Assembly: GCA_025057395.1 (NCBI GenBank)
Contig: JANWXU010000018.1
Coordinates: forward strand, 1 to 46,403
Reading direction: 5' to 3'
DNA length: 46,403 nt
DNA from: Bacteroidia bacterium
GTDB taxonomy: Bacteria > Bacteroidota > Bacteroidia > J057 > JANWXU01
The first letter of the stretch is position 1; each line of letters starts with the position of its first letter. Below, piece by piece: positions 15,479-24,661 of the stretch. Made by a program: the position numbers and the translations under genes. The notes beneath the pieces are model-generated. The model saw only the letters and a program-made list of their open reading frames with translations, had not been told where the DNA came from and searched no databases.

Positions 15479-16690
15479 ATGCGACACTATCTAACTTATA
15501 CTTATACTGCTCTACTTTTCGCTCTATCCTCGCAATTACTTTTTGCCCAAAAAATTATACAACTTACTGATAATTTTTATTCCGAGAGAAATCCTTGTGT
15601 TTATTCTAAATATGTTGTATGGGCAGGCTTTGATGGAAGAGACTCTGAGATTTTTCTATACGATTTGCAAGAAAAAAAGCTTAGAATTTTGACTCAAAAT
15701 ACTTATAATGATGTTACGCCCCAAGTAAATGAAACTCATGTAAGCTGGATTTCTCTAACAGAAAAAGGAACCCAAATTTATTTATATCATATAAATTCAG
15801 GTCAAACTCAAGTTATTCCTTTTAATGGAACTCAAAGCTGTGATTTGGCTATGAGCGAAAGATATTTGGTTTGGATGGATTCCTCCCAAAAAAGTACGCT
15901 TCTTTATCTTTTCGATATAGAAAAAAAACACCTTTCTTCTATTCCAATTCCTTCTAAAGGTTTTCACCATAAGCCCAAAGTAAACAATGATTTTGTAGTT
16001 TGGCAAACGCTAGAAGATGACGTTTATTATATCCATCTTTATAAGATAAATGAAGGTCAGCTTAAGGTATTTTCTCGCCGTCCTGGTTTTAATCCTGCTT
16101 TAGATAAAGAATGGCTAATTTGGCAAACAGATAATTTTAATTTATACCTTTATAATCTTAAACAAAAAAATTTCTTTCCCTGCCCTTTGCAAGGAGAAAA
16201 TCCTAAAGTAAGCCACGACAAAATTGTAGCTCATGGCGGAAAATATAATAGTTATGATGTGTTTATTTACAATATTAAAACTAAACAATTAGAACAAATT
16301 GCAAATACAGGACCCTCGTTTTATGATTTGACTTTTCATTTCCCTTATCTAGCTTGGCGCAGTTTTGACGGAAATGATTACGAAATATTTCTTATTGAAT
16401 TGGGTGATTCTATAAAGGCTCTCCCTAAATTAATTTCACAAGGTGTATATTCAATTTATCCCAATCCTGTAGTAGATGAACTTTACATTAGGTACAAGCA
16501 AGTTGATCAAAAGCCAGATTTTGTTCAGATAATGGAACTGGATGGTACTCCGCTACACCGTTTTATTAAGTTTGCTTCTGAAGAAGAAAAAGCTGTTTCT
16601 TTGAAATTAGGAAATTTACCCCGGGGTATATATCTATTGGAAATTAAAAAAGGAGAAGTTTTAGAAAGAACAAGAATAATTTTATATTAA
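15479..16690 (+). CDS. Secreted TolB-like beta-propeller protein with T9SS type A sorting domain
   Basis: This 403-residue protein starts with a signal peptide (hydrophobic core ALLFALSSQLLFA, cleavage about after AQ at residue 24). Repeated blade-like units follow, with patterns such as YVVWAGFDGRDSEIFLYDL, WISLTEKGTQIYLYHI and WRSFDGNDYEIFLIEL, which fit a TolB-type propeller. The last about 80 residues (GVYSIYPNPVVDELYI through RGIYLLEIKKGE and RIILY) form a C-terminal sorting domain recognised by the type IX secretion system. It is therefore probably surface-attached or released; the binding partner is unknown. It directly follows mpl, and the opposing thioesterase gene ends 4 bases after it. 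Confidence 0.85.
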   Translation: MRHYLTYTYTALLFALSSQLLFAQKIIQLTDNFYSERNPCVYSKYVVWAGFDGRDSEIFLYDLQEKKLRILTQNTYNDVTPQVNETHVSWISLTEKGTQIYLYHINSGQTQVIPFNGTQSCDLAMSERYLVWMDSSQKSTLLYLFDIEKKHLSSIPIPSKGFHHKPKVNNDFVVWQTLEDDVYYIHLYKINEGQLKVFSRRPGFNPALDKEWLIWQTDNFNLYLYNLKQKNFFPCPLQGENPKVSHDKIVAHGGKYNSYDVFIYNIKTKQLEQIANTGPSFYDLTFHFPYLAWRSFDGNDYEIFLIELGDSIKALPKLISQGVYSIYPNPVVDELYIRYKQVDQKPDFVQIMELDGTPLHRFIKFASEEEKAVSLKLGNLPRGIYLLEIKKGEVLERTRIILY

Positions 16691-16694
16691 AAGC

Positions 16695-17117
16695 TTATGC
16701 TAAACTTGAGTTTCCCTGAAGCTTTTGTAATAATTCTTGAACTAAGCTCTCAAATTTTGCTTTCTTAATAATTTTTTGAGATTGTTTACCTTCTGCTATT
16801 AATATTTCTTCCCAAAAAACCTTATAAGTACAATCAATCTGGTTTTTTTCAATTTTTTCTATCTGAGCACGGTAAGTGACTAAGGCTCCTAAGGGTGCAG
16901 GCGCTAGATGATTTACTGAAACAAAAGTTCCTATTCCCTCCTCCCCTTCCTCTAGCATTTCTAGTACAAACAGTCGGCAACACCATTCAGCTTCTTTTGC
17001 TAAGTAGAAAGTGGAAAGTACAGGATGAACCAGTCCTGCATCAAAACGGGCTAATTTTTCTTCTGTTACGTATGTCTTATATTCCTTGATATCTCCAATT
17101 TGAAATGGATTACGCAC
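16695..17117 (-). CDS. Hotdog-fold thioesterase, fluoroacetyl-CoA thioesterase-like
   Basis: This 140-residue protein is read from GTG at 17117. An in-frame stop lies at 17127-17129 and there is no ATG between, while the next ATG is near residue 53, within the fold. The pattern HPVLSTFYLAKEAEWCCR (the T and E) and the later H in FVSVNHLAPAPLGALV resemble the T, E and H catalytic set of FlK-type thioesterases. It probably hydrolyses an acyl-CoA in the cytosol; fluoroacetate itself is not implied. It starts 18 bases after the cystathionine beta-synthase stop on the same strand. Confidence 0.75.
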   Translation of the reverse strand: MRNPFQIGDIKEYKTYVTEEKLARFDAGLVHPVLSTFYLAKEAEWCCRLFVLEMLEEGEEGIGTFVSVNHLAPAPLGALVTYRAQIEKIEKNQIDCTYKVFWEEILIAEGKQSQKIIKKAKFESLVQELLQKLQGNSSLA

Positions 17118-17135
17118 TTGTTTATGTTAATTGCT

Positions 17136-18503
17136 CTAATGAATCAATATGTTAATTAAATCTGACTTTGTAATAATATCATAAGTATGGTCAGGATTTT
17201 GAACAATCACTGCAGGGGTTTCTGAAGTTATCATTTTAGAAATTACGTCGATACGTGTTGTAGGTAAAACAAAAGGAAAGGGATCTTCCATCGCTTGTTC
17301 TACACTGCAGTCTTTTAAACTTGGGTCATCAATTAACATGTTTAATAATCGAGATTCATTAACGCTTCCTACTATTTGTCCATTTTCTATTACTGGTAGC
17401 TGAGATATACTATTTTCACGCATTAGACTAATAGCATGAGTAAGAGAATCTTTTTTAGTTACATATAATAGTCGGTTTTTACCATTTTTAGAACGAATTA
17501 CATCTTCTGCTGTACTTAAAGATTCTTGCTCTAAAAAATTATGATCTTGCATCCAGGTATCGTTATAAATTTTTGCTAAATAGCGACTACCGTGATCGGG
17601 TAAAAGTACTACTACTATGTCATTGGCAGATAAGCTTCGAGCGTATTCTAACGCCCCATGTACTGCAGCGCCACAAGACCATCCTACAAATAATCCCTCT
17701 AATCGTGCTAATTTTCGCGCCATTAGGGCAGCATCTTTGTCAGATACTTTTATTACATAATCAATGACGGAAACATCTAAATTAGCTGGAATAAAATCTT
17801 CTCCTATCCCTTCTAGCAAATAAGGACCTACTTCACTCATATCTATTTCTCCTGTTTCAATGTATTTTTTGAGTAATGAGCCCTCTGTATCTATACCTAT
17901 AGTTTTTATCTTAGGATTTTGGTGCTTCAAATAGCGAGAAGTCCCGCAAATAGTGCCACAAGTACCCATTCCAGCAACAAAGTGCGTAACTTTTCCCTCA
18001 GTTTGCTCCCATATTTCAGGGCCCGTAGTTTCATAGTGAGCCTGGGTATTGGAAAGGTTATCGTATTGGAAAGGAAAAAAGGAATTAGGAATTTCCTGGC
18101 TTAGGCGTCGCGCTACTGAGTAATATGACTGAGGATCTTCTGGCGGAACGTTAGTAGGACAAATAATTACTTCTGCACCTATTGCTTTTAGGATATCTAT
18201 TTTTTCTTTAGACTGCTTATCTGTGATTGTAAAAATGCAACGATATCCTTTTACCGCAGCTACTAAAGCTAAACCCATACCTGTATTTCCTGAAGTACAT
18301 TCAATAATCGTACCCCCTGGTTTTAGAATACCCTTCTTTTCAGCATCTTCAACCATTTTAAGGGCTATCCTATCTTTTACACTATTACCAGGATTAAAAT
18401 ATTCCACTTTTGCTAATACAGTAGCCCTCAGATGAGAGGTTACACGATTAAGACGAATTAAAGGTGTTTTCCCAATCGTACTCAGTATATCATGATGCCA
18501 CAT
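17136..18503 (-). CDS. Cystathionine beta-synthase (PLP enzyme with CBS pair)
   Basis: The N-terminal about 320 residues are a fold-type II PLP enzyme: NPGNSVKDR with the Schiff-base lysine at K43, TSGNTGMGLALVA (phosphate-binding and substrate loop), and GTCGTICGTSRYLK (glycine-rich PLP phosphate loop). Two CBS modules form the last about 120 residues. The architecture matches cystathionine beta-synthase, which condenses serine and homocysteine; O-acetylserine-type cysteine synthases lack the CBS pair. I chose the ATG at 18503 (MWHHDILSTIGKTPL, 455 residues) because it is the normal family start; the frame also opens at 18554. Downstream, the thioesterase gene is probably co-transcribed. Confidence 0.88.
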   Translation of the reverse strand: MWHHDILSTIGKTPLIRLNRVTSHLRATVLAKVEYFNPGNSVKDRIALKMVEDAEKKGILKPGGTIIECTSGNTGMGLALVAAVKGYRCIFTITDKQSKEKIDILKAIGAEVIICPTNVPPEDPQSYYSVARRLSQEIPNSFFPFQYDNLSNTQAHYETTGPEIWEQTEGKVTHFVAGMGTCGTICGTSRYLKHQNPKIKTIGIDTEGSLLKKYIETGEIDMSEVGPYLLEGIGEDFIPANLDVSVIDYVIKVSDKDAALMARKLARLEGLFVGWSCGAAVHGALEYARSLSANDIVVVLLPDHGSRYLAKIYNDTWMQDHNFLEQESLSTAEDVIRSKNGKNRLLYVTKKDSLTHAISLMRENSISQLPVIENGQIVGSVNESRLLNMLIDDPSLKDCSVEQAMEDPFPFVLPTTRIDVISKMITSETPAVIVQNPDHTYDIITKSDLINILIH

Positions 18504-18591
18504 TTTCTTCTTCCTTAAAAAGTAAATCACAATAAATCCTAAAGCAATATACAATTTTTCTGTTTTTTTTGGAACTTCTAGCTATAAATAC

Positions 18592-18622
18592 AAAAGCACC
18601 GCTTAAGTCCAAGCGGTGCTTT
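18592..18622 (-). terminator. Intrinsic terminator of the second TonB receptor gene
   Basis: A 12-base perfect stem (AAAGCACCGCTT at 18593-18604 with AAGCGGTGCTTT at 18611-18622) and a 6-base loop are present. Read on the minus strand it ends in a short U-run (TTTTG), 34 bases after the receptor stop. Confidence 0.8.
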
Positions 18623-18655
18623 AATAAAAAACTTAAAAATTTTGATAAACTTAAA

Positions 18656-21502
18656 TTATTTCAACTCTACATTGATTGAAAAATAAGCTAGCCTACCAAT
18701 ATACGGACCACCGTAAACTTGTAGGTACCGTTGATTGAGAAGGTTGGTAGCACCAAGCTTAAAGGTTGTTTTCCACTTAGGTACGGTATAACTTATTTGT
18801 CCATCCAAAACATAATAAGTAGGAATGATACCTGTGAAATAATTAAAAGGCGGAGGAGCTCCCTCAAAGAAGAAACTTTCCACCCACTTGAAATTGAAGT
18901 TAAAGCCCCAATTTTTGAGTTCAAGGTTGCCAACTTTTGTTTTAATCTCTCTACCTGCAAAACCAATATTAAATTTATGTCTAGGAGTATTAAAAGCAGG
19001 AATAATAGGATCAGTAGAACCGTGCCGCTCTAAAATATTCCAGGTATAATTACCATTAAGTTCAAAATATTTACCTATAAAGTAATTAAAACCCAATGAG
19101 AATCCTTGAGTAGTTACCCTATCTTTTGCATTAGTAGTTACTCTATACACTTGAGAAATATAGGTAAGTGAATCAGGAATAGTAGAAATAAATTTAAAGC
19201 CTAAAAAATCAAAATACCAGCTGTAAAAATATCCTGCGTCTACATATAAATTATTTAAAATGTTTCCTTTATAACCTAGCTCAAAGGTAACTACCCTTTC
19301 GGGCTTTACGGGTTTAATATTAATAACTTTATTCTGAGCATATAGATCTCTTACTCGAGGACTAATAGAATTAAGCCAATTTAAATAATCTTGTAGTTCT
19401 ATTACGTTATTTACTCCTTGCAAGTTACCTATGATAATGGCTCTTCCTAGGTTGAAGTATAGATATTGGTCTTGCAAAGTAGGGTTTCGGATAGCGGAAG
19501 CAATTAAGAAACGAAAATTATGTCTTTTTTCAAGGGTATATACGGCAGAAAAGGCAGGGGTTAGTAAGGGGTTGAAATTTTGGTTTTTATCTAAGCGTAG
19601 GGCAAGGTTGAGTTTTAATTTTTCTTCTAAAAGTTTTTTCTCAATATGGGCAAAAATTCCAAATTCCCAAACTGAGATTTTCTTGTATCCCAAGCTCGAA
19701 TCTTGGCGATTAATTAAAGTATCGCTAAAGACAGTGCCACGAGAATCGGGTGTATAGAGTCTAAAACTTCCCCCTATCCGAAAATCTACTTTATTTTCTT
19801 CTAGCCAAGGAATGTCCAACTTATATTTTGCCTGGATATGATACAGTTTTGAAAAATCAATAAGACGTGTACCTTCACGAGCATTAGGGTTAGAGGTAAT
19901 TTCTCGGAAACGTTGGATGAATTCAGGGGTACCTGGCACAAAACGAGGTAAATGTGGAAAAAAAGGATTACCTTTGCCATCAGCAAAAGCACGAGTACGA
20001 GTATGCCATCGTATTAAAGAATCACGAATGCTTACTAAAAAAGCGTTGATTTGTCGCTGAGAAGCTGTATCAAAACTAAAATCTGCCAAGCGGCGAAGCT
20101 GAGGCTCATATTTTCTGCGCCATTCAGCTGTGTAATCAGAAAGCCAAGCAAAATCAGGCTTAGCCTGGTCTTGTAGAAAGAGGGCTGTTCGAACAGCATC
20201 GTATGATTTGCCGGCGTCTTCTAAAGAAACATAAGCTTGTATACTAAATTTTTCACTTTGCAACTCTAGCTTATGCTGTTGAAAAACTAAATCTCGCAAG
20301 CTGTAGCGATTATCGCCTTGAAAAACTGTAGTGCCTGTAGCAAAACTATACCCATAAATAGCTTCCAGCTGGGTACCTGGAATTTTATAATGTAGGGCTC
20401 CCGCAAGTTTTATACTTTTAGTATTGTAGTCTACCAGATCTTTTTCCCAGTAGCCGCTGCGAAAGAAATAACCTACTCCTGGGCTATTAATTGGGTTGAG
20501 ATAAAAAGCTCGCTCATCGCCATAACGGTTCACTGCGTTATACCCCCCTGGATTATTAGGTCCTGCTTCAGATTTATAGGTGGAATCTGAATTGGTAGCT
20601 TCCCAGTCGTAAGCACGCATGAAGGATGTATTGAGCTTAAAAGCAAAACGATCGGAGCCATTTTTATCTTTAAAGATTCGAGCATACCGGACAGCACCGT
20701 CAAATAAATCTCTTTCCCCTACTTTAAGTTGTACACTCAACCCAGGATGTAAAAAAGGATTTTTAGTGGTCATACTAATTACCCCATTAAACGCACCTGG
20801 ACCATACATTGCTGAGCTAGCTCCCACAATTAAATCTACACTTTGCACATCTAATTCTGAGGCCCCTACCAAATTTCCTAGCGAAAAATTAAGACCTGGA
20901 GCTTGGTTATCGATACCGTCAATAATTTGTAGTGAACGAACGGGCCGTGTTGAATTAAAGCCTCGAGTATTAATTATCTTAAAGCCCATTGAAGCGGAAG
21001 TTATATCTACGCCTTTGAGAGAGCCTAGCCCGTCGTAAAAGTTAGCGGCAGGTGTTTCTTTAATAGCGATTAAATCTAGCCGCTCTACCGTCATGGGTGA
21101 TTCTTTTTCTTTTTCTGTTTTTCTGTCTTTAATAATTTCTATAGTTTCTACTTGAATGATTTCTTCCTTTAGAGTAATGGTAACAGGTTTGTTGAAATCT
21201 AAGACTTCTACCAGGGCACTATCGTATCCTAGCATAGTTACAATTAAATAAATAGGCGGCTTAATAGGAGACTTAATACTAAATTTGCCTTCTATATCTG
21301 TATAAGTGCCCGCATTGGTTCCTTTGATTCGAACGGTAGCATTAATTAATGGTTCATTATTAGAATCTATTACTTGCCCTGTTACCATCTGCTGTTGCGC
21401 CCGAAGAAGATTATAAGTACTCAAACTAATTCCTAAAAACCATAAAAACCAAAGGAATAAAATGTAACCTTTGGACTTTATTAAGCGTATCACCTGCAGC
21501 AT
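18656..21502 (-). CDS. TonB-dependent receptor with carboxypeptidase-regulatory-like domain
   Basis: From the start chosen, 948 residues. A basic and hydrophobic signal region (KGYILFLWFLWFLG, cleavage about RAQ) precedes a CarboxypepD_reg-type domain (VTGQVIDSNNEPLINATVRIKGTNAG), a plug (SLKGVDITSASMGFKIINTRGFN and IIDGIDNQAPG, then VDLIVGASSAMYGPGAFNG) and a large beta-barrel. It ends with a typical outer-membrane barrel tail (AYFSINVELK). I chose 21502 because the upstream ATG at 21559 lacks signal-like character and would sit next to the possible -7 element at 21557-21564. No SusD-like gene is adjacent, so the ligand is open. Confidence 0.85.
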   Translation of the reverse strand: MLQVIRLIKSKGYILFLWFLWFLGISLSTYNLLRAQQQMVTGQVIDSNNEPLINATVRIKGTNAGTYTDIEGKFSIKSPIKPPIYLIVTMLGYDSALVEVLDFNKPVTITLKEEIIQVETIEIIKDRKTEKEKESPMTVERLDLIAIKETPAANFYDGLGSLKGVDITSASMGFKIINTRGFNSTRPVRSLQIIDGIDNQAPGLNFSLGNLVGASELDVQSVDLIVGASSAMYGPGAFNGVISMTTKNPFLHPGLSVQLKVGERDLFDGAVRYARIFKDKNGSDRFAFKLNTSFMRAYDWEATNSDSTYKSEAGPNNPGGYNAVNRYGDERAFYLNPINSPGVGYFFRSGYWEKDLVDYNTKSIKLAGALHYKIPGTQLEAIYGYSFATGTTVFQGDNRYSLRDLVFQQHKLELQSEKFSIQAYVSLEDAGKSYDAVRTALFLQDQAKPDFAWLSDYTAEWRRKYEPQLRRLADFSFDTASQRQINAFLVSIRDSLIRWHTRTRAFADGKGNPFFPHLPRFVPGTPEFIQRFREITSNPNAREGTRLIDFSKLYHIQAKYKLDIPWLEENKVDFRIGGSFRLYTPDSRGTVFSDTLINRQDSSLGYKKISVWEFGIFAHIEKKLLEEKLKLNLALRLDKNQNFNPLLTPAFSAVYTLEKRHNFRFLIASAIRNPTLQDQYLYFNLGRAIIIGNLQGVNNVIELQDYLNWLNSISPRVRDLYAQNKVINIKPVKPERVVTFELGYKGNILNNLYVDAGYFYSWYFDFLGFKFISTIPDSLTYISQVYRVTTNAKDRVTTQGFSLGFNYFIGKYFELNGNYTWNILERHGSTDPIIPAFNTPRHKFNIGFAGREIKTKVGNLELKNWGFNFNFKWVESFFFEGAPPPFNYFTGIIPTYYVLDGQISYTVPKWKTTFKLGATNLLNQRYLQVYGGPYIGRLAYFSINVELK

Positions 21503-21556
21503 ATTTTTACAATAAAGTAGTTTTTCTTTTGTATTTATTGTATTATGAGTAGAGTT

Positions 21557-21564
21557 CAAAATTA
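21557..21564 (-). promoter_or_regulatory. Possible -7 element of the second TonB receptor gene
   Basis: On the minus strand TAATTTTG fits TAnnTTTG and lies 54 bases before the start at 21502. A TTTA stands where TTTG would be expected, 21 bases upstream. Confidence 0.3.
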
Positions 21565-21693
21565 AAATTGAAGTGTAGCTAATATTAAATTAAGCAAAGT
21601 ACCAAATTAGTATTAAATTTGATATAGCTTTATCAAAAAGCAAAAGAAGGTAGAAAAAGAAAAATAAGAGGGTACAAGGAGTGAAAGCTTTAC

Positions 21694-22584
21694 TTAGGCG
21701 CGAAAAAGAGGAAGTTTTTTGAGTAAAGGAAGCATAAACACGCTAGAAAATAAAATGAGAGTGCCGATAATGAATCCTACATTAATTTCTTTATGTTCTC
21801 CAAAAAAATAAAATGCCCAAACAATACCATAAATCGATTCGAGGTTTAATGCTATCATCATGTGAAAAGGGCTTATTTGTTTTAATGCGCTCATTGATAG
21901 ATTGTAAGCAAAATTAGTACAGAGCCAAGAAAGAATGAGGAGGTAAATTCCATCTGAAAAACTAGGAAATAGAGATAGAGCCGAAGGATGGAGGTACAAG
22001 GTGTATAAAGGTAATAGCAAAGTAAGCACTGCAAAACCACAGCCTATCTCGTAAAAATTAATTGTTGACTCTTCGTAATTTTGAAGTAGACTTTTATTAT
22101 AAATGCCGTACAAGGCGTTGAAGAGTGCGCTAATCAAACCTAAGGTAATGCCCAGTGTATAAAAGGCTTGAAAGCTGTAAATTAGGTAAGCACCCAGCGT
22201 AATGAGCAAGCTTAGAAGAATTTCTAAGCGAGAAATTTTTTTTCCTGTAACTAATAAGGGCTCCAAGACGGCGGTAAAAAGCGGACCCGTGGAAAAACAT
22301 ACCAGGGCTACCGAAACGGTACTGTATTTGATGCAAGCATAAAAAGTTAACCAATGGAAAACTAAAATTAGCCCTCCTATTGTTAAGCGTACAATAGCAC
22401 GATAACTTAAGAAATAAAGTTTTTTTTGGTAAGCTAGCCAAATAAGATAGCCCAAGGTAGTAAGACCCATGCGGTACCAAACAAGATACCCCTCAGAAAG
22501 GTTTATTAATTTGCCAAGTACTCCTGTAAAACCAAATAAGAAGATAGAAAAATGCAGTTTAAAAAGGGGGTGTGTAAAAATCAT
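21694..22584 (-). CDS. EamA/DMT-superfamily transporter
   Basis: This 296-residue protein is almost all hydrophobic, with about ten membrane helices in two similar halves, as in the drug/metabolite transporter (EamA) family. Features include the first-helix pattern FLFGFTGVLGKL and the acidic/aromatic loop at GYLVWYRMG. These permeases export metabolites such as amino acids or nucleosides; the substrate cannot be deduced. The start at 22584 lies directly before the first helix. It stands alone and is divergent from clpS. Confidence 0.85.
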   Translation of the reverse strand: MIFTHPLFKLHFSIFLFGFTGVLGKLINLSEGYLVWYRMGLTTLGYLIWLAYQKKLYFLSYRAIVRLTIGGLILVFHWLTFYACIKYSTVSVALVCFSTGPLFTAVLEPLLVTGKKISRLEILLSLLITLGAYLIYSFQAFYTLGITLGLISALFNALYGIYNKSLLQNYEESTINFYEIGCGFAVLTLLLPLYTLYLHPSALSLFPSFSDGIYLLILSWLCTNFAYNLSMSALKQISPFHMMIALNLESIYGIVWAFYFFGEHKEINVGFIIGTLILFSSVFMLPLLKKLPLFRA

Positions 22585-22679
22585 ATATATTTTTTGGCCT
22601 ATAAACTAAAATATTTTATTAACTTTTTGTATATTAACCTATAAAGTTTGAATAAGATTTACTCAAATTAAAATAAACT

Positions 22680-22952
22680 ATGATTAAGGAGCTAACGATT
22701 ATCAAGGAAGATAATAAGATTACTGACCAAGAGCTTTATCGTTTGGTATTATATAACGATGATGTTAACACCTTTGACTGGGTAATACAATGTTTAGTGG
22801 AAGTTTGTCATCATACTCCTGAGCAGGCGGAGCAATGTGCTTGGATAGTACATACCAAGGGCAAATATGCGGTGTTGGGTGGTACACGTGAATTTCTAGA
22901 ACCCCGCTGTGAAGCATTAGGAGAAAGGGGTTTAACTGTGGCTATTGAATAA
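22680..22952 (+). CDS. clpS: ATP-dependent Clp protease adaptor ClpS
   Basis: At 90 residues it has the normal family length. It carries the ClpS core YRLVLYNDDVNTFDWVI, with the N-end-binding acidic pair, and the second region ALGERGLTVAIE. ClpS delivers proteins with N-degron residues to ClpAP (or the ClpC equivalent) and blocks others. No clpA/clpC gene is adjacent. A hairpin terminator follows the stop. Confidence 0.95.
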   Translation: MIKELTIIKEDNKITDQELYRLVLYNDDVNTFDWVIQCLVEVCHHTPEQAEQCAWIVHTKGKYAVLGGTREFLEPRCEALGERGLTVAIE

Positions 22953-22961
22953 TAGGCACTC

Positions 22962-23030
22962 ACTTTTACGCCTTTGGGAAATAAAGTAGCGCTCATTTAG
23001 ACTTATTTGCCCAAAGGCGTAAGTCTTTTT
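22962..23030 (+). terminator. Terminator of clpS with a long stem
   Basis: A 13-base perfect stem (22966-22978 with 23010-23022, core ACGCCTTTGGG/CCCAAAGGCGT) continues as a bulged inner helix (AAATAAAGT with ACTTATTT), leaving a small loop. A T-run (23026-23030) follows. It is directional, since no U-run exists on the minus side. Confidence 0.75.
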
Positions 23031-23055
23031 ATTTAGTTTATCTAGAGCATATTCT

Positions 23056-23811
23056 TTATTTGATAGGAGATATTCCTAATAAAAAAGTAGTGGGCTTTTT
23101 GTGTAATTCTGGAGTTTTTTTTCTCCAATGTTCGATAGGGAGGGTGCGAATAGTTTCAGTTTCACCATGTAAGTCTACTGCTATACATAAAAGTAAGGAG
23201 GGGGAGCAGTATTTTAGTAATTCTGTGAAAAGAATTTGGTTACGATAGGGTGTTTCGATAAATATTTGTGTTTGGCCACTTTGTTGGATGAGTTTTTCGA
23301 GTAGAAGTATTTTTTTCTTTCTGGCCTCTGATGAGGTAGGTAAATATCCATGAAATTGAAAACTTTGTCCGTTTAGTCCTGAAGCCATTAGGGCAAGAAC
23401 TAACGCGGAGGGTCCTACCAAAGGAATTACAGGGATTTCCATCTGGTGGGCTATGTTAACTAAACTGCTACCAGGGTCTGCAATTGTGGGTGCTCCGCAA
23501 TCTGAAAGCAAGCCTATAGAATGACCCTGAAGGGTAGGCGCCAGCAAACTTTGTAAAAAAGAAATAGATGGTGAGTTTTTCCAATTGAGGCGATGTAGCT
23601 CTATTTGATTAAAATCCCATGGGTGTTGTGGGTAGTTTTTATGTAAGGAAAATAGGAAACGACGTGCCTCTCTTTGTGATTCTACTATAAAATGCCTGAG
23701 GGTAAGAGTAAGTAGTTTTACAGCTTCAGGTAAAGCTTCTAGAGCTGTAGGATGAATAGGCGTAGGAATGAGATAAAGCTTGCCCTTACCATCAGAGATA
23801 TTTTCAGACAT
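23056..23811 (-). CDS. Tetrapyrrole-methylase-fold SAM methyltransferase, RsmI-like
   Basis: This 251-residue protein has the class III methyltransferase pattern: GKLYLIPTPIHPTALEALP, the loop LLSDCGAPTIADPGSSLVNIA, and GPSALVLALMASGLNGQSFQFHGYLP. It resembles RsmI, which 2'-O-methylates C1402 of 16S rRNA. However, the N-terminal motif reads YLIPTPIH rather than the usual YVVATPIGN, and the C-terminal extension is different, so I keep the general name. It is soluble. The start at 23811 lies 20 bases after the upstream hydrolase stop, so these form a two-gene unit. Confidence 0.8.
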   Translation of the reverse strand: MSENISDGKGKLYLIPTPIHPTALEALPEAVKLLTLTLRHFIVESQREARRFLFSLHKNYPQHPWDFNQIELHRLNWKNSPSISFLQSLLAPTLQGHSIGLLSDCGAPTIADPGSSLVNIAHQMEIPVIPLVGPSALVLALMASGLNGQSFQFHGYLPTSSEARKKKILLLEKLIQQSGQTQIFIETPYRNQILFTELLKYCSPSLLLCIAVDLHGETETIRTLPIEHWRKKTPELHKKPTTFLLGISPIK

Positions 23812-23831
23812 AAGAGCAAAGAATTTATTAC

Positions 23832-24524
23832 TTATTCATCAAAGAAATCGCGAATTGCGTGTAGAATAAGAGGGTACTTCATTTTTTCCCAAGCATGCGG
23901 AGTTCGAGGAAAAACTTGTAGTTGCCCCATAGGCAAGGCTCGGTAAGCTTGAATTGTTTCTTCCAGTGAAATAAGTCTATCTTTATCTCCAACTGCTAAT
24001 CGAACAGGAATACTAATACTCTTCAAGAGTTCCTTACAAAGGATAGGATTTTCACCCAGCTCTAGCATCAATCGAGCTGTGTTGCTTACTAGGTTTTGCC
24101 ATTCGGTAGCGGGATGAAGTTCGCCCAAAGTTTTTATATAGGAAGGGTTTTTTTCTAATAAAGTAGTAGGGTGCAAAGCATCTGCCTCTTTTTGAGCGAT
24201 ATTTCCATCCCAAGCTAGCTTAGTAGCTAGTGCAAATACTTTTGTTAATAATCCGGGCTTTTCTGCTGCTAAAACTAGCCCAATATACCCTCCCAGGCTA
24301 TAGCCAAAATAATAAGCCCCCTCTAGCTGATGGGCATAAATATAATCCTCTACCTGTTTTACAAAACCATATACGCTAAATTCATATTGTTGGATAGGGG
24401 TATTACCATGTCCTTCTAATTCTACAAGATGGAGGGTATAAAAAGATTCTAGTACCCTAGCTATAGGTTTGAACATTTCTTTGTTGCCTAAAGCACCATG
24501 CACAAGCAATAAGGGTGGTTTCAT
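23832..24524 (-). CDS. Alpha/beta-hydrolase
   Basis: This 230-residue protein has the standard fold. VHGALGN is the oxyanion loop, GYSLGG carries the nucleophile S76, AVGDKDRLIS carries the acid, and TPHAWE carries the histidine. It most resembles small esterases or MenH-like enzymes, but the substrate cannot be given. It is cytosolic and probably the first gene of a pair with the RsmI-like methylase. Confidence 0.85.
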   Translation of the reverse strand: MKPPLLLVHGALGNKEMFKPIARVLESFYTLHLVELEGHGNTPIQQYEFSVYGFVKQVEDYIYAHQLEGAYYFGYSLGGYIGLVLAAEKPGLLTKVFALATKLAWDGNIAQKEADALHPTTLLEKNPSYIKTLGELHPATEWQNLVSNTARLMLELGENPILCKELLKSISIPVRLAVGDKDRLISLEETIQAYRALPMGQLQVFPRTPHAWEKMKYPLILHAIRDFFDE

Positions 24525-24661
24525 TGTTTCATTATACTCACTACTATGCTCTTGTATTTCTTTTAAATTTTAATTAGTCTAAATTAATTTTTTAAGAGTC
24601 CAAAAAAAGCCTATCTTTTTTGTAATTTTAATTTTAAAAAAATTGTGTTTTAGATTTTCTA

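Noticed and set aside
20619-21038. 139-residue open frame opposite the second TonB receptor
   Set aside because: It is antisense to a well-supported gene, with no motif and no start context; it is a shadow frame.
22881-22894. CACGTG inside clpS as a further parS site
   Set aside because: Only the central six bases match; the arms do not fit TGTT and AACA, and it lies in coding sequence.
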